DNA of 64,000 bases from Plectrocnemia conspersa (GCA_009617715.1 VTFK01000189.1:450097-514096), one strand, 5' to 3'; counted from the first letter of the stretch, positions 26,603 through 39,599 are shown. A program made the numbers and translations. The notes: generated by a model from the letters alone, not told the origin.

Positions 26603-26727
26603 TTATGTATTCAGCTCTTCATTTGCTTCGGGGCGAACCGGAGAAACTTTGAAGCCTTCGCGTAAAAGCTTTTCGTTTCGCCATTTACTTGCGTCGTTAA
26701 AAGTCGATTTGCAATATTCCAATTTAC
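26603..26727 (-). CDS. Candidate terminal exon, 40 codons to a stop, same strand and phase as the 63.7 kb exon
   Basis: Seen: on the minus strand a good 3' splice site precedes the exon: a branch-point-like TACTAAAAC, a pyrimidine-rich run and TTGCAG at 26733-26728. Two bases (GT) then precede an open frame that starts KLEYCKSTFNDASKWRNEK, is rich in charged residues, has one Cys, and ends ...EANEELNT before TAA TAG. Joined to the phase-1 first exon at 63654-63732, the split codon would be GGT (Gly) and the product 67 residues: a leader followed by a short hydrophilic tail. An AATAAA on the same strand at 26399-26394 could be its poly(A) signal, though AATAAA is common in AT-rich DNA. Inferred: a terminal exon of a small secreted or membrane-anchored protein. 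Alternatives: an exon of another gene, or a conserved noncoding block that happens to be open. Another frame of this segment is also open for 38 codons, so coding status is not proven. Confidence 0.38.
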
Positions 26728-26729
26728 CT

Positions 26730-28920
26730 GCAACAATAAGAAAATTAGTTTTAGTATTTTGAAGACATAGTATTTTCTATCATTGGTAATTTTTCACATC
26801 ACTGCAATTGCATTTTATTGCAGAAAAATAATTGAAACATTAAACATGTATACCACAAACTATACGAATGCTTTACATACATACACAATATATTTAAAAA
26901 TTAAATAATGTAATAATACAAACAGTAAGCTACAAACAGTAATATTTATATACACAGATCCAATTATTATTACTATCACTAGCTCTGAGTCTTAATAATA
27001 TTTTCCTAATATTAGTGACTTTATTACATTATAACATAATTGCAACGCTTTGAACCCTTTTATCCAAGAAGATGAACAATTTTAAAGCAGTTTTTAAAAT
27101 GATTTAGAGCTGTGTTGATATCTTTAATTTGAAACACAAATAACGGCTTAAAAAAAACTTTTCTAATTGACAAGCAATACCCATTTATGTGACTTCTAGA
27201 ATTAAAAAAATAGTCTACCTAATAGTGCTTGATTTTAATTTGTACTGTACTTATGTTTCAACGGTTATATCTGTGTTTAATTAATTACATATTTAAGTAA
27301 AATTATTAAAAAATTATAGTACATTTATAATGTTTTAAATAATCAATAATGAATATTAAGTAGTGCTGAACATCTTAGACAAAGCTATAGAACAATAAAA
27401 AATAACCCAAGATATTCATAGTAAAACTTGCTATATCATATTTTTATAGTCCATATTATGGACTACCACAAATTGTTTTAAAACTTTGTCTAAAATATTC
27501 ATACATTTGTCAGTATTATCACTAAATTTAAATTATTTTTTGATTATTTAAGAAGACATTATTATGAATTTTTAATAATCTCTTAAATTATTATCAAATT
27601 AATTTAAAGATAATTATTATATGAATATTTTAACTAAAGCTTTAAAAACAATAAAATAATCAAAGATGTTCTTGAAAAAACAGACTATTTCGCCATTATT
27701 TACACCATGATAGATTTGAAGGAACTTATTATAATAATTAGTAGATCCTATTTTACCACTATAGGTAGATGAAATAAATAAAGACAATAATCAATTTCAA
27801 GTAAAACAAATAAATTAATATTCTAACCATGACACTAAGTTAAAATAATTGCATTTCTTTGAGTAAGCATAAATATAAGATTTTTTATACACTTAATATG
27901 AAAAACTTTTTTACGAGCCATATTTCAGAATGCATTTTTTAGTAAAATATTTTATTTTTCGTAAAGCTTTTCTTAAACATTTTGGGTACTACGAGACAAA
28001 AATCAGAATGCAGACAATCGGAATATTTTGATATTTTATGTTGATGGAATTTAATGACCAAGCGTCGTAAAATGATTATATCTTTAGAATTAAAATATAT
28101 TTAGAATCATTAAAAAAATTAAGTTTCATTAAAAAACGATATTCTTTTCAGGATATCCTAATGTATGTAGTATTTTATATATGCTTGGCATAAGCAAGCT
28201 TTTTCAGCGTCTATTTTGGTTGTGGAGTCACACTCCTTCAGCCTCAAGATCTATAAATATGTTATATTGTATTACCATGTATTACCTAAAAAATAAGTAT
28301 TAACTTATTTACTTAAAATATATTTAAGTTGCTGGAACACTTTTAAAACACATTTGTAGTGTAATGACTCTATTTTACATCACCCCAATTTTGGATTATT
28401 GTTTATGGTGACTAGACTTAAATGTATCATGAAATACATAAATTATAATATAAATAAAATTATGTTAATCGGAAATATATTTTTTTAACTAACTACAAAT
28501 TTAAATTAACGTCAAATAATGTATATTATATTTTTTTCATTAATAAAATAAGAATTACTATATTGTAGTATATAATGATTTTATTTAAGATTGAACTTAT
28601 AAGTTTAGTTGGGTTAACATTATATTGTATTATTTTTATGCACTCTAGATTTATCACTGATGATATGTGTACATAGGTGTAAAATATGTACAAGATTACA
28701 ACGTAAAGTTAATACACCACGGTCATCATTCATAATTTCTGACATTACGGATCATCTGGTAATCCGTTCCGGTTGATTAAATATCCTGAGAACTGTGAGA
28801 GTGTAATAACAAAATGACCCCCTTAAGATGACAAAGAATATCCAATATTGCTTTTCAGCTTATTGTTTTATATCGAATAAAAAAAATAATATTGTTTATA
28901 TTGCATAAAATAATAACAAA
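26730..28920. other. AT-rich stretch, no gene seen
   Basis: Immediately upstream (minus sense) of the candidate acceptor, then very AT-rich DNA. A slightly richer patch at 28195-28250 is unremarkable. Confidence 0.6.
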
Positions 28921-28924
28921 TCCT

Positions 28925-29345
28925 ACCGCTGTTGCGGAATTATCTTTCTGAGGCGGTATTACCTGCGCAAAAAAAAGGGAAATGAAAAATAAATTATTGC
29001 TCCTATTAAATCATGTTTAATGTAAATTTTCTGGATTTTTCTCACAAACGGTAGCGACACAGGTGGTAACTAAGCTCACAAAATATTACGTAAAATATAA
29101 ATCTAAACCGGTTATGAAGTTGGCAAAAAATTAAACGAGTTCGCTCGTAAAGCCGTCGAGCTTTTTTAAAATTCATCAAACTTTGATATTGAAGCTGAAA
29201 TTAAACACGACAGTTAAGGTTAAAAATGTATAATGAACAAACTAATCGGTTTTCGGTCTGCAACAAAAAGTTTAATCAAAAACTGTGCCATAAATCGATC
29301 GTGGTAGAAGTTGACGTGAAAATACGGCACTGACGCGATGGGGTG
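28925..29345. promoter_or_regulatory. GC-richer island, noncoding candidate
   Basis: Contains CTACCGCTGTTGCGGAATTA and GAGTTCGCTCGTAAAGCCGTCGAGC. No convincing frame. It ends about 180 bases before the hAT element. Confidence 0.3.
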
Positions 29346-29519
29346 AATGATACCTCAATTCAAATGTATAAAATAAACTGACGGTTTTTCTTATATTTGT
29401 ATTTTTTTTTTAAATACAAAGTGTCTATGCACTTTTGAATTGTACTGGTTTAGTTAATCAGAGAGCTTCTGCAAGCAAGAAATCATCGTCTATCTTTGCT
29501 GTTTTCTTACATCAAGGAC

Positions 29520-30633
29520 TAGAGTCTCCAATTCGAGTAATCGAGTACTCGATACTCGAGTATTTTTGTCTATTTTTCAAGTACTTGATAATCGAGTATT
29601 TTGAAAATTACTCGATTAATACTCGAAATTAAATTTTTTTTAAATATTTCAGAAACAAAAAATAACTTTAACTCGGTCCGGTAAAGGTTAACGTCTTGCT
29701 TTTATTTGGCGTTTATGCCCGAAGTCCCGAGTTAGAGCGGTTACTATCAGGTATAATTTTTTCATAGTTCCATAGTTGCATAGTTCCGGTCGTCGGCTAT
29801 GTTAGTGGGTACGACGGAGAAATTTCTTTTGTGTTTTCTGTTCGACAGTCCCGACTTATCTAATTTATGGCAATGAACAATATGAAATATCAACAAAAAA
29901 TTTTTTAGGTTTTATGACTATGCAGTTGTAGCGTAAAGTGTTGTAAATTGTTTATACTGATCCCTCAGCTTAAATTATAAATCAAAACAATTGTGTGTTT
30001 TAAAGGCATTTAAAGTAAAGTTAGTTCTTTGTGAACCGTTTAGCTCTAGAGTGAAAGGGATTCACCCAAATACATCTTCGAAGGATATAGATTTAAATTC
30101 TTCGCAATAATCAGAAGGAGAAGAATATTGTATATTGTTAAGAAAAAAAATCTATTCAAGAAGAATTACAAAATACTATTTTGTCAATAGTCGAAGGAAA
30201 TAAGAGAAAAGCAGAGAAGGGAATGAAAGAAGAGAACATAAAAAGAGAGTTCAAAAAATTTTATATCTATAAAAAGCGAACAGATATAAATTAGAAGCCT
30301 TATCCAACGCGTTAATGACAATAAGATCAACATCAACAGCAACGGAAAGGGTTTTTTCCATAACGGGAATAATAAAACCAAAGGTTAGCAGTAATATTAA
30401 ATTCGAGACACTTTTTGCATTATTGTTTTTAAAAAGTATGTTCGTGAAGTTAAAATAATTAAAAAAATTAACATACTAAGTATTTTATTTATTTATTTAT
30501 ATGTGCACGAATTTGAATAATAGCTATTTTGGTACATTTGGTAAATACTCGAAAATACTCGAGTACTCGAGTATTTTAAAATTTTAATATTCGATACTCG
30601 AGTAGTTGATGATTCGAGTAATTGGAGACTCTA
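29520..30633 (+). mobile_element. hAT-family transposon, internally deleted, with 8-bp target duplication
   Basis: Seen: the sequence TAGAGTCTCCAATT at 29520-29533 is repeated exactly in inverse orientation at 30620-30633. The element is flanked on both sides by TCAAGGAC (29512-29519 and 30634-30641), the 8-bp duplication typical of hAT. Both subterminal regions are packed with TCGAGTA/TACTCGAG motifs in both orientations (29535-29630 and 30547-30615), which in hAT elements usually bind transposase. At 1114 bp it is shorter than autonomous hATs (about 2.5-4 kb), and only the transposase C-terminus remains. The exact target duplication argues for a relatively recent insertion of an already deleted, non-autonomous copy. 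Confidence 0.95.
30273..30458 (+). pseudogene. hAT transposase C-terminal dimerisation fragment
   Basis: An open stretch from after a TAA at 30270-30272 to the TAA at 30456-30458 encodes the hAT C-terminal signature: RSTSTATERVFSITG followed by a few variable residues and LFALLFLKS. This matches the family pattern (small residues, then ERVFS, about 20 residues, then ALLFLK). The rest of the transposase (BED zinc finger and RNase-H-like core with its DDE triad) is not visible between 29640 and 30270, where the frames are broken. It is a remnant, unable to transpose by itself. Confidence 0.85.
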
Positions 30634-30641
30634 TCAAGGAC

Positions 30642-33425
30642 TATTGATATCGTTATTTTCCGATCTATTTGTTTTAAAGCATTCTTGACATTAACGGATA
30701 TACTATGTATTTGTATAATTCTGCCATTGTAAATTTTGCAGTCTAATTTTTTTAATATCGAAATGTGGACCAACACAGATATACTATAACAAAAAACATA
30801 CTTGGATATTACCAGCTAAAGCACGACTGAAATTAAAAAACGACACTAATATAAATGCATACCTGATTCTGCAATGATACAAAAAAAATTATTAACTTTT
30901 GTATAATAAACATATTTAATATTATAAATTAATATATTAAAAACCAATTATTTACACCAAACTTTTGTAAAATTTTTTATGAATATATATGTATTTTTTT
31001 ATCGCATATCTACTTAACTAGGCCTGATATTTTTAGAACAATCGATATCATATCAAAATTGTATGAATTTGGAATGTGAATATATGTACATATGTACACA
31101 GAGTTTAACTATAAAAGTTATTTAAGTGCTTCGTGTCATAGTTTAAAATAAAAAATAATCAAATAAAACTAAATAAAATAATTAGACGCATAAAGCTTAC
31201 CTTTTGACATTTGTTATTCAGTTAATTTAATTAAAGAAAAACCCAAGAACCAAAATAATAACAAAGCATCTTAAGTGTAATATTTCTTAAAACTTATTTT
31301 TGAACAAATAATATCGTTGATAATTGACCAAAGATACGTAGCTAGGACATAAATTTTATTTCGTGTTATTTAACGATTAATCTTAATGTATCTAAATTTT
31401 TATTAACGACCTTATATATGAGTATATTTTTGGCTACCAACTTCCCATCAATGCTTCATGGAAATTCAGCATATCCATTAATTAATAAATGGCCATCAGC
31501 GTTGAATTGTAACCGAAGCGGAAAGGGAAACTATAAATAACGCACGTGAAATTTAGATAGGGTTTAAATTTTTGTAAAAAAAAAAATTGTACGGGTTATC
31601 AAGATGACCCGATAAATGTGAAGATAAAACGAATTTCATGATTTGAATGTGTGCCGGGATACGGTTTCGTGTCTTGTGTTAATTGAATTAATTAGTCGGT
31701 TATATTTATGGTTGAAAAAGTTATGCACGCAAGTTGAAAATGACAGGAATTTAGTTAAAAAAAACGGAGATTAAAGTCAATTATCCTTTTAATTTTAATC
31801 GTTTTGAATACGAATTCCATTAATTTTAACGTTAAGAAAGGTATTTTATAGATAGATAAAATATTTGATTCATAACTAACAACGAATTTATTGTCTGTTT
31901 TTTTTTTCAAAACAAAACGGAAAATAATAAGGAGCTTATTCATTATTACAAAAATGTTACGTTTAAGATAAATACATAAATAGCTCTGCTTATAAACAAA
32001 AATACAGTTAATAAAATATACTTATAAATACAATACAGACTAAATATAAAAATAAGACTTATAAGGGATATTGATCAGAATTTCATTTATATTTTATTTT
32101 ATTTATTTGACAGTGTTAAAATACTTATTTAATTATTATATAGAAAATCACTCCAAATACAAGTTGAATAATTTGTAAAAAAAAATACTAAAAATAAAGT
32201 AAATAATATATTAAAATACGTAATTCATAACAGCCACAATAAAAAATCTGTTAAATTAAAACAAATATGTGTCATTTCATAGATGAACAACTTAAAAGAT
32301 TAGTTTCATTGCAGCAAATTATTATTTAGAGCTGCTGCATCAAAGATAAAAATAGCAAACATGGTTGCCAACTTTCTTAGAGAAAGCGAAGTATAAGAAG
32401 AATAATTCATTGTCGGATTTATCGAATACGTGTCCTACATTTACAAATGGTAAAACCAACCCCAAATCGATTATGTCAAAGTTCTGCAACAAACAAACAC
32501 AAAACTTGCACTTGCACTAATTACATTCAACTCGCAAGGTAACACAGGATTTTCATTAAAAATTTCACATTTTAATAAATCCTAGTGTGCTAAAAGTTTT
32601 AACTGGTGATCGCTTGACCGAAAGAGCACATCTGGTGCATTGTCCCATTACTTGTTCCCATTTTTACGATTGCAATTTTGCCACTGGAAACATACACACA
32701 CATTGACTACTTCATACGATAAATTAATTCCGCGGAATTGGGTCGCAGAGTTTGGAGCGTTAAATGTGGGCAACTGTTAAATTAATTTCCTTCCTTCTTC
32801 TCTACGTTGTGTTTACAGTAATTAACAATTTACACGACGCGACCTGGAATTTAAGAAAATCTTAGACTACACGAGAGTTTATTATTAAGGGAATTAATGT
32901 GGAATTGCTTATGTTATACATAATAAACGCATTGTTGGGGAGTAAAAGGCGATTGCGTGTGTGCTTATATTTGAGGCATGAAACGGCAGTTTTATGTGGT
33001 AATGAATAATAATTGGATTACTTAATATAGTCTTCATGAAACACTTTAATATATAAATTCAAGACAACAAAATGTCTGCTATAAAAAAATAAATAATCGA
33101 TTTACATGTATATGTACATTGTCAACTGTATGTTAAATATAATTTTTCAATAGATAAGATCAATAATTTTATAATATAAGTTATCTACACGACTAACTAA
33201 CTATGTAATGTACATATTTTAATATTAAGTAGTGTAATATAAATAAAATCTCTCTATACTCTGCAAGCAAGAGAATAAACTAATTTACTTCATTAGCAAG
33301 ATTGGCTCTCCGTGAATATACAATTCCCATTTTATAATAAATGCATTTTATAATTAAAATAAAATGACGCTACATTTTCTAACGGATGTGAAGCGTTATT
33401 CATATTTTATGCATATAAATACTCC
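30642..33425. other. AT-rich stretch, mildly richer at its right end
   Basis: No frame of note. 32590-32860 is somewhat GC-richer (GCGGAATTGGGTCGCAGAG, CACGACGCGACC). An isolated acceptor-donor pair at 30861-30872 is discussed as a finding. Confidence 0.55.
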
Positions 33426-33428
33426 AGT

Positions 33429-33673
33429 CTAAATTGGAATTATTCCATCTTGTCTAAAAGCCATTACTTTTATACGATTGTATAATAGTTTAATTTTTAC
33501 GCTCGTTTTTAAATTAAATGGGAAGCTATACACGCCGATCGTAAAATTGGAACCGTTCGATAGATCTCGATTCGCTTTGTCGTATAATGGTAGTTTTATG
33601 CTTTTATTAGTGCCAACGGGTTTTGATACAAGATTCAAAAGGAACTCTCGTAAACAATGGATGTCGAATTGCA
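33429..33673 (-). other. Alternative candidate terminal exon or open conserved block
   Basis: Seen: the minus strand has an acceptor-like CTTCTTTATACTCAG ending at 33674, two bases (TG), then 80 sense codons to a TAG at 33431-33429. The frame would also follow the phase-1 exon at 63654-63732 (split codon GTG). The peptide begins QFDIHCLREFLLNLVSKPVG. The plus strand of the same block is open too (33478-33711, 77 codons), as is often seen in GC-richer noncoding islands, so openness alone says little. The block lies just beyond the 3' tail of the LINE at 33850. I recognise no domain. It could be an alternative last exon, an unrelated exon, or a regulatory island. Confidence 0.22.
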
Positions 33674-33849
33674 CTGAGTATAAAGAAGCTCAGGGTTTAT
33701 TGCCACATTAATGAATCTCACTAGAACAGATGTAGACTCCCTGGTCTAAAATAAACCTACTGAACCGGAATAAACACATGCGACAAAAATGGGTTCATTT
33801 ACAAGTTTTTTTTATCCATATAATTTAAAAAAAAAAAATATTACATATT

Positions 33850-36400
33850 TATTTTATTTTATTTTATTAATTTATTTAGCTAAATAGCTAATCTTTACAT
33901 CTAAAAAATTTAGTAAACATATATAAAAAAAATATAAAAAATACATAACAGAAAGAAAAAATAAAAATATACAATAATAAAGACTTAATATTATAATTTA
34001 TTTCTATATGTACGAAGAGTTTTTTTTTATTCCATTTATGAAACCCGTTATATTTTTTTGCTGTTTCAGTTTCTCTTGGAAGACTATTATATAAATTAAA
34101 ACCTCCGTACATAACTCCCTAGCCGTACTCGTTTTCTTATACTTAATTATCTTTAAATTTTCTCTATTTCTAGTATTATATTTATGTACATCTTTATTTC
34201 TTATTAAATACTTATTAAAATATTCTGGTAACATATTATTTTCTAACTTATATATAAATACTAAAACATTCATACTCAATATTTCTTGAACATTCAACCA
34301 TTCTAATCTATCAATCATACTTTTACAATTAGTTAATCTATTTTTATTTAAGATTACTCTCATTGCCCTGTTTTGTAATTTTTGCAACATTTGTTTGTCT
34401 AATTTATTTAACATATTTAATAGTGTTGCGCAATAATTAAAATGAGGCAATATTATACTATTGTAAATTTTTTTTTTTTGTATTTATACCTAATATATTT
34501 CTTAATCTAGATAATAAACCTATTTTTCTACTAATTTTTTTAATATGTAATTACAATGTTCTTTAAAATTTAATTTTGTATCAACAATTACTCCTAAATA
34601 TTTTATATTATCCACTATTTCTATACTAGAGTTATTTATTACTATTTTGGTACTATTATCTAACACATTTTTTATAATTAATAAACATACATTTAGTTTT
34701 ATTCTCATTTAATTTAAGTACATTATTCTTTAACCATATTTCTAATATACTTAATTCATTATTTAAATTATTTACAATTTCTTTTAATGTTATCACCTAT
34801 GCAATACATTAATGTGTCATCCCGCAAAATAGATGAATTTTACATTTTTTCACGTTATTAACTATATCATTAATATACAAAACAAATAACAATGGTCCCA
34901 ATTTAGACCCTTGTGGTACTCCATAAGACACTAATTTCTCTTCAGAATATACATTATTTATTTTAACTTTTTGTTTTCTTTTATATAAGTAATTATTAAA
35001 CCATCTTAAAACTATATTACTTATACCTATACTCTCCAATTTCTTTAACATTATTTTTCTGTCTATTGTTTCGAAGGCTCTCTTGAAATCCAAGAAAACT
35101 GCTCCAATGAATTTTTTTGTATCCTTAGCCAACAGCCAATCATTTATCACTACTTGTAATGCAGTTTTAGTGGAATGATTTTCTCTGAATCCCGATTGTT
35201 GTTCACATATTATGTTTTGAGAAGTAATAAATTCCTTTAATTGTTTGATTACTACATCTTCTATTATTTTTTCTATACATGGTTGCATGTTGATTGGGCT
35301 CATTTCTTCAACTTTTTTACTATTTTTTATTTTAGGTATAGGTACAATAGTAGCAATCTTTAAATTTTCAGGCATTTCTCCTAAGGAGAGTGCTTTATTT
35401 ATTAAATAATTTAATTTGGTTCCTATTATTTCCAATGTTTCTTTAAATATATTTATATCTAGTTCATCAGTACTAGTTCCTTTTTTTTAAATTTACATAT
35501 TATGTTATGAATTTCATCTAATGATACTGATTTAAATTTACTTAATTTTACAATTATTGCTTTATTAGTATATTGTACTAAATTACTAATCCTTGGTATT
35601 GAATTCACAATTTCTTCTATGCTCTCAATGTAATATGTATTCATTTTTTCTGCTATTATATAAGGATCTTGATATATATTTCCATTAATTTCCATTTTTA
35701 TTATGTCATTTTTCTGAGTTGGATTAATTAATTGTTTTATTGATTTCCACATCTTATTTGGATCATTTTGTATTTCATCTATCAATTTTTCATACCATTT
35801 CTTTTTAGCCATTCTTAATAATTTAACTGCCATATTTCTACATTGTGTGTATGTTTTCTATTTTTCATTAAAGACTTTATATTCTATTTGTTGTTTTTAA
35901 TATTTGAAAAATTTTGTATGACTAATCTCTTTTCTTTATAGCATTTTTAACATCATCATTAAACCACGGTTTTGGGTTGTAACGATAATCCTTTTTAAAA
36001 TTATATTGACTTTTTGTTTTACAATCTACTATATTCTTATAAATTTTGTTCCATATCATATTAACATCCATATTATCTAAATTCCAGTCTAATTTTTGTA
36101 ATTCTAATCTTAATTTATTAAATTTTTTTTTTTAATTATATCAATTTTTTTTGTTTTTTAACCTTAAGTTCATTATGTTTTTCTATATAAATATATACAA
36201 TAGAATGGTCAGTTATTCTTGGAGTTGATTTTACTTTACAATAAATTCTTTTGTTGTTGGTAAATACTAAATCTATTAATGTGCTCGATCTATTATTTGT
36301 CCTTGTATTTTCTTTGACACATTGTCTTAAACCAAATATATTTGATATATTTTAACGTAATCCTTGTTTTCAGCTATGCATTTTTTTAATGAGAATAAAA
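33850..36400 (-). mobile_element. 5'-truncated non-LTR retrotransposon (LINE), Jockey/CR1 group
   Basis: Read on the minus strand, the element begins inside the endonuclease near 36400 and runs to a short T-A-rich tail of TAAAA-type repeats at about 33875-33850, near the LINE 3' terminus. Order: end of the APE endonuclease (SSTLIDLVFTN, ITDHSIV near 36200-36290), linker with NPKPWFNDD near 35960, reverse transcriptase 35450-34800, thumb and C-terminal region 34700-33900. No second-strand end or 5' UTR is left, as expected for target-primed reverse transcription that stopped early. No target-site duplication was resolved. The clade is inferred from motif style only. Confidence 0.9.
33888..36345 (-). 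pseudogene. LINE ORF2 (endonuclease end plus reverse transcriptase), disrupted
   Basis: Fragments in order: the endonuclease tail (36345-36150); a linker frame at 35833-35459 (begins MAVKLLRMAKKKWYEKLIDE); the reverse transcriptase frame at 35435-34809 with domain A (AVFLDFKRAFETIDR), the fingers motif (QSGFRENHSTKTAL) and domain B (SYGVPQGSKLGPLLF); then pieces at 34708-34520 (NIKYLGVIVDTKLNF), 34450-34004 (PHFNYCATLL) and 34112-33888 (NLYNSLPRE). The FADD catalytic box near 34829-34815 is broken by one extra base that shifts the frame into LFCGMTH. Further frameshifts lie at about 35450, 34750, 34500 and 34090, and a stop follows NAIKKRD near 35930. The enzyme would have copied its own RNA into DNA; this copy is dead. 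The A+T-rich codon use resembles the surrounding DNA, which suggests age. Confidence 0.9.
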
Positions 36401-36409
36401 TTTATTTAG

Positions 36410-39040
36410 ACGGGAAAATATAAGAACATTTTACGAGATAAATAGTATCAAGGATTATATTTTCGCCATCATAAAATACAATCGATTGAAATTATGCAAA
36501 ATAATAATAATTATCTAAAACTATAGACATCTATGATGCTTAAATAAAAAATATTATTACACAAATACGTGGAGGTACATGGTGATGATATATTAAAACA
36601 AATTCTTAGAATATAATCCATTAAAAATATGTTCTAGACTTACATATACTTTTTGAATGTTTTTCGTATATAAATAAAGAAAACGCCGTGAAAAGAGAAA
36701 ATTGCGAATCGAAAACGCTATAGTATCTGTTCGAAGCGAAGCATCGTTTGATCTTGAAAAAATGTATAAAAATATCAAAGAGACTATAAATATGTGACAT
36801 AATACCTCCGTATTTTCTGGATGTGTTGTATGGTAAGAGAAATAATATAAAAGGAACAAAGTCCTATACACACAATACGTACAAAAGAGGCGAGAAATAA
36901 ATATTAGGGTTTTTGTCCGGAGTGTTATGAGACCGGTTATGATAAGAATGAATGACTATGAGACATTATTTATATTGATAACAGCAAATCAGGCTTTTGG
37001 ATATCGATAGAACAACACTTTATGATTGGTTGGATGTATTTCGATTAGTTATAATATATTACATATTAATACGTGAATATGGGAGTGTTACCATAAATAA
37101 CTTTAGCATGTAAGCAAACTGTTAAAAAATGGCAGTGAATGTAAGTGAAAACTGTTTAATTATAACAACTCACTAAACATGAAATAATTCATATTTTATG
37201 TATGCTAAATGGATAAATATGTTGTTCTAAATTAACTGATGTACACGAACTCTTCAAATAATGTATTATATAGTAAACCGTTATATTTTAATAAACTTAT
37301 TGAATTTACATAATTAATTACTCTAGCTATCGATTTATTAAAAACATATTCAGGTGTTAAGGCGAAAAAAGGATGCTTAGATTTATTTTACAGATTTTTT
37401 TTATTGAAATGCAGGGATAAAAATAAATAATAATTGCTAGGTGCGGAGTCCGTCAATATTCAAAATTTTTCAGAGTTTTTTAAAGAACATTGGACGGTCC
37501 ACATCGAGATGTTCATTATGAACATTAATAAAACCTCCAGCTAAGTTTATCATAACCTAAATAAAACTTGTAAAATAAAAAAAACACGTTGAGATTTCAC
37601 CACAGCTTCACTTTATGTTAACGTATGTTTTAATTACTGTTTTTGTACTACTTTTTACTTGTTATTTTAAATTTAAATTAAGAATTAAGTAGATGTCATT
37701 TCTATAGATGATTAAAATAACGGTTACAAAACAAAATACAAGCATTTCAACTTAAGTACTATAAAAGTACTATTTAAAGAGTAATAACTTTCGCATCAAT
37801 CCAATAGATACAAAGAGTTTGAATGGGTCAGAAAAAAATTTGGCCATTTTTGTATTGAACACACAATACGTTTAATATAAATATATAAGCATAGAAACAG
37901 CACATGTTTCTAAAGTTATTAGGCATATAGTTTCGAGGCACATTTATCCAAGGGAGCAAACCTTCAGCAACGCGCCATAGAAGCTTTTACCGGCAGGATG
38001 CATCTGATGGCATCATCAGGAGGACAAGATGGTTCGAATTCCTGGTAGGGATTCTATCTACATAAGATGCCTTAAATAGTGCAGTTATTTATGATTTTAG
38101 TGAAATGGCAGACTATAAATCCTGCATTTGTGGCACAACGAGGGTTTAAAAAATCAGTTGTTGTAAAGCCAAGTATAAAAAAAATTGGCGACTCAAAGTC
38201 AATTGCCCACTTCTTAGGAACAACTTAGAAACGTGTGATGTTTGTATGACGCGACGTGCCAATGATTTATAATTATAATTTATTATCTATTTTATAAAAC
38301 TGTTTATAAGTGGTTCTGTTTAATACTTCTAGCTTCGCTTACGATCGCCACAAAATGTTAATTCAAAAATGTGACTTAGTGGGCGTACCCGAACGTGAGC
38401 AAATTATTTACACCTAAGTTTATTAATGAATATAAAGCATAATATATTTTTACCTGTAATGTTATATTATTCTAATTGTCAACACCGTTGGCTCAAACCA
38501 AATTGCTAATGGACCGAGACTGTAATAATTATTCAAAGGTCTCTCAAGAGCGTTAGATGGTAAGTATATTATTGTTGAGTTGACAATTTTAATTCATATA
38601 AATTCACATAATAAATTTTTGTAAAAAGCTACTTTTTTATAATAAAATATGGAGCGTTTTAAGAAATGCAAATTTAAATTAATCTATTTTGAAAAAAAAT
38701 ATTATCCCGATATTAGCATAAATATTCAGAAAAATATAGTATTTATCTTCTTTAATTTAAATATTATTAAAATAGGTTTAAAGTAATTGTATTTACATAT
38801 ATATTGCAAAAAATAATAAAATGATAATAATTTATTGTGTTAAATGTTAAAGATTATGTTTTATATTTACACTAAAAATTGTATTGTATATTTAGCACAT
38901 TAGCTGCCAAGAAAATTTTTTAAAACAGCTATTGCAAAATTCACTTTATATTACACATTATATACAATGAAAAAAATATTTTCCCGTCTGTTTATTGTAT
39001 ACATTAGACCATAAGACTTGAAAAAGTGACCGATAGAGGA
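36410..39040. other. AT-rich stretch, no gene seen
   Basis: Begins past the LINE's truncated end. The frame at 36593-36871 (minus) lacks coding character. A richer patch at 37920-38060 and a region with TTGTCAAC/GTTGACAA ends (38478-38586) are noted but not explained. Confidence 0.55.
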
Positions 39041-39599
39041 AACGCATATTTTTTTCGTAAACACTGCCGGTCAGTGTTGCACACCATGGCGCAACGTCAT
39101 TGGTATCTGCCAGACGCCGATTAACACTACGGCAATAAACGCGTTAAAAAATACCAGGTATCAGTTTCTCATCTTCCTGGAATTTGTGAGATTTCGTTAT
39201 AAGTAAAAGTATCATAAGTTTATGTAAAAATATTTATATCTATAATTATTAGATACAAGCATGAAATATAATTTAAACTGCTTGCTCTATACTGAGTTTT
39301 AAAAACGAATAATAGTAAAAGAAATACTTAGTAAAAATCAAGAAAAACGTACATCAATCGAGCCCGATGTCGTATCTATAATAATACACCGATTTAAAAG
39401 ATAGAATATATTTTATAAAAAAAATGTTCTTTATTACATAAACTTGACAAAAAGTTAAAATATTTATTAAAATATAATAAAATATGTCATTGATGTATCG
39501 ATCATACTCTAACCATAACTCTTTGTTTAACTGATTTAAATATTTAATTTCAAGATGCTTTGAAGAGAGCTTTGGTATATTTTTACTAAGGCAAGTCTT

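Noticed and set aside
36593..36871. 92-codon minus frame beyond the LINE
   Set aside because: Hydrophobic, low-complexity residues from T-rich sequence. It does not continue the LINE endonuclease.
38025..38045. B-box-like GGTTCGAATTCC suggesting a tRNA-derived SINE
   Set aside because: One consensus mismatch. The only A-box-like word (TGGCACAACGAGG) lies about 95 bases downstream, the wrong order, and no tail or duplication was found.
38470..38590. GATG|GTAAGTAT plus-strand donor near 38560
   Set aside because: A good donor word but no open frame leads into it, and no acceptor was found on either side.
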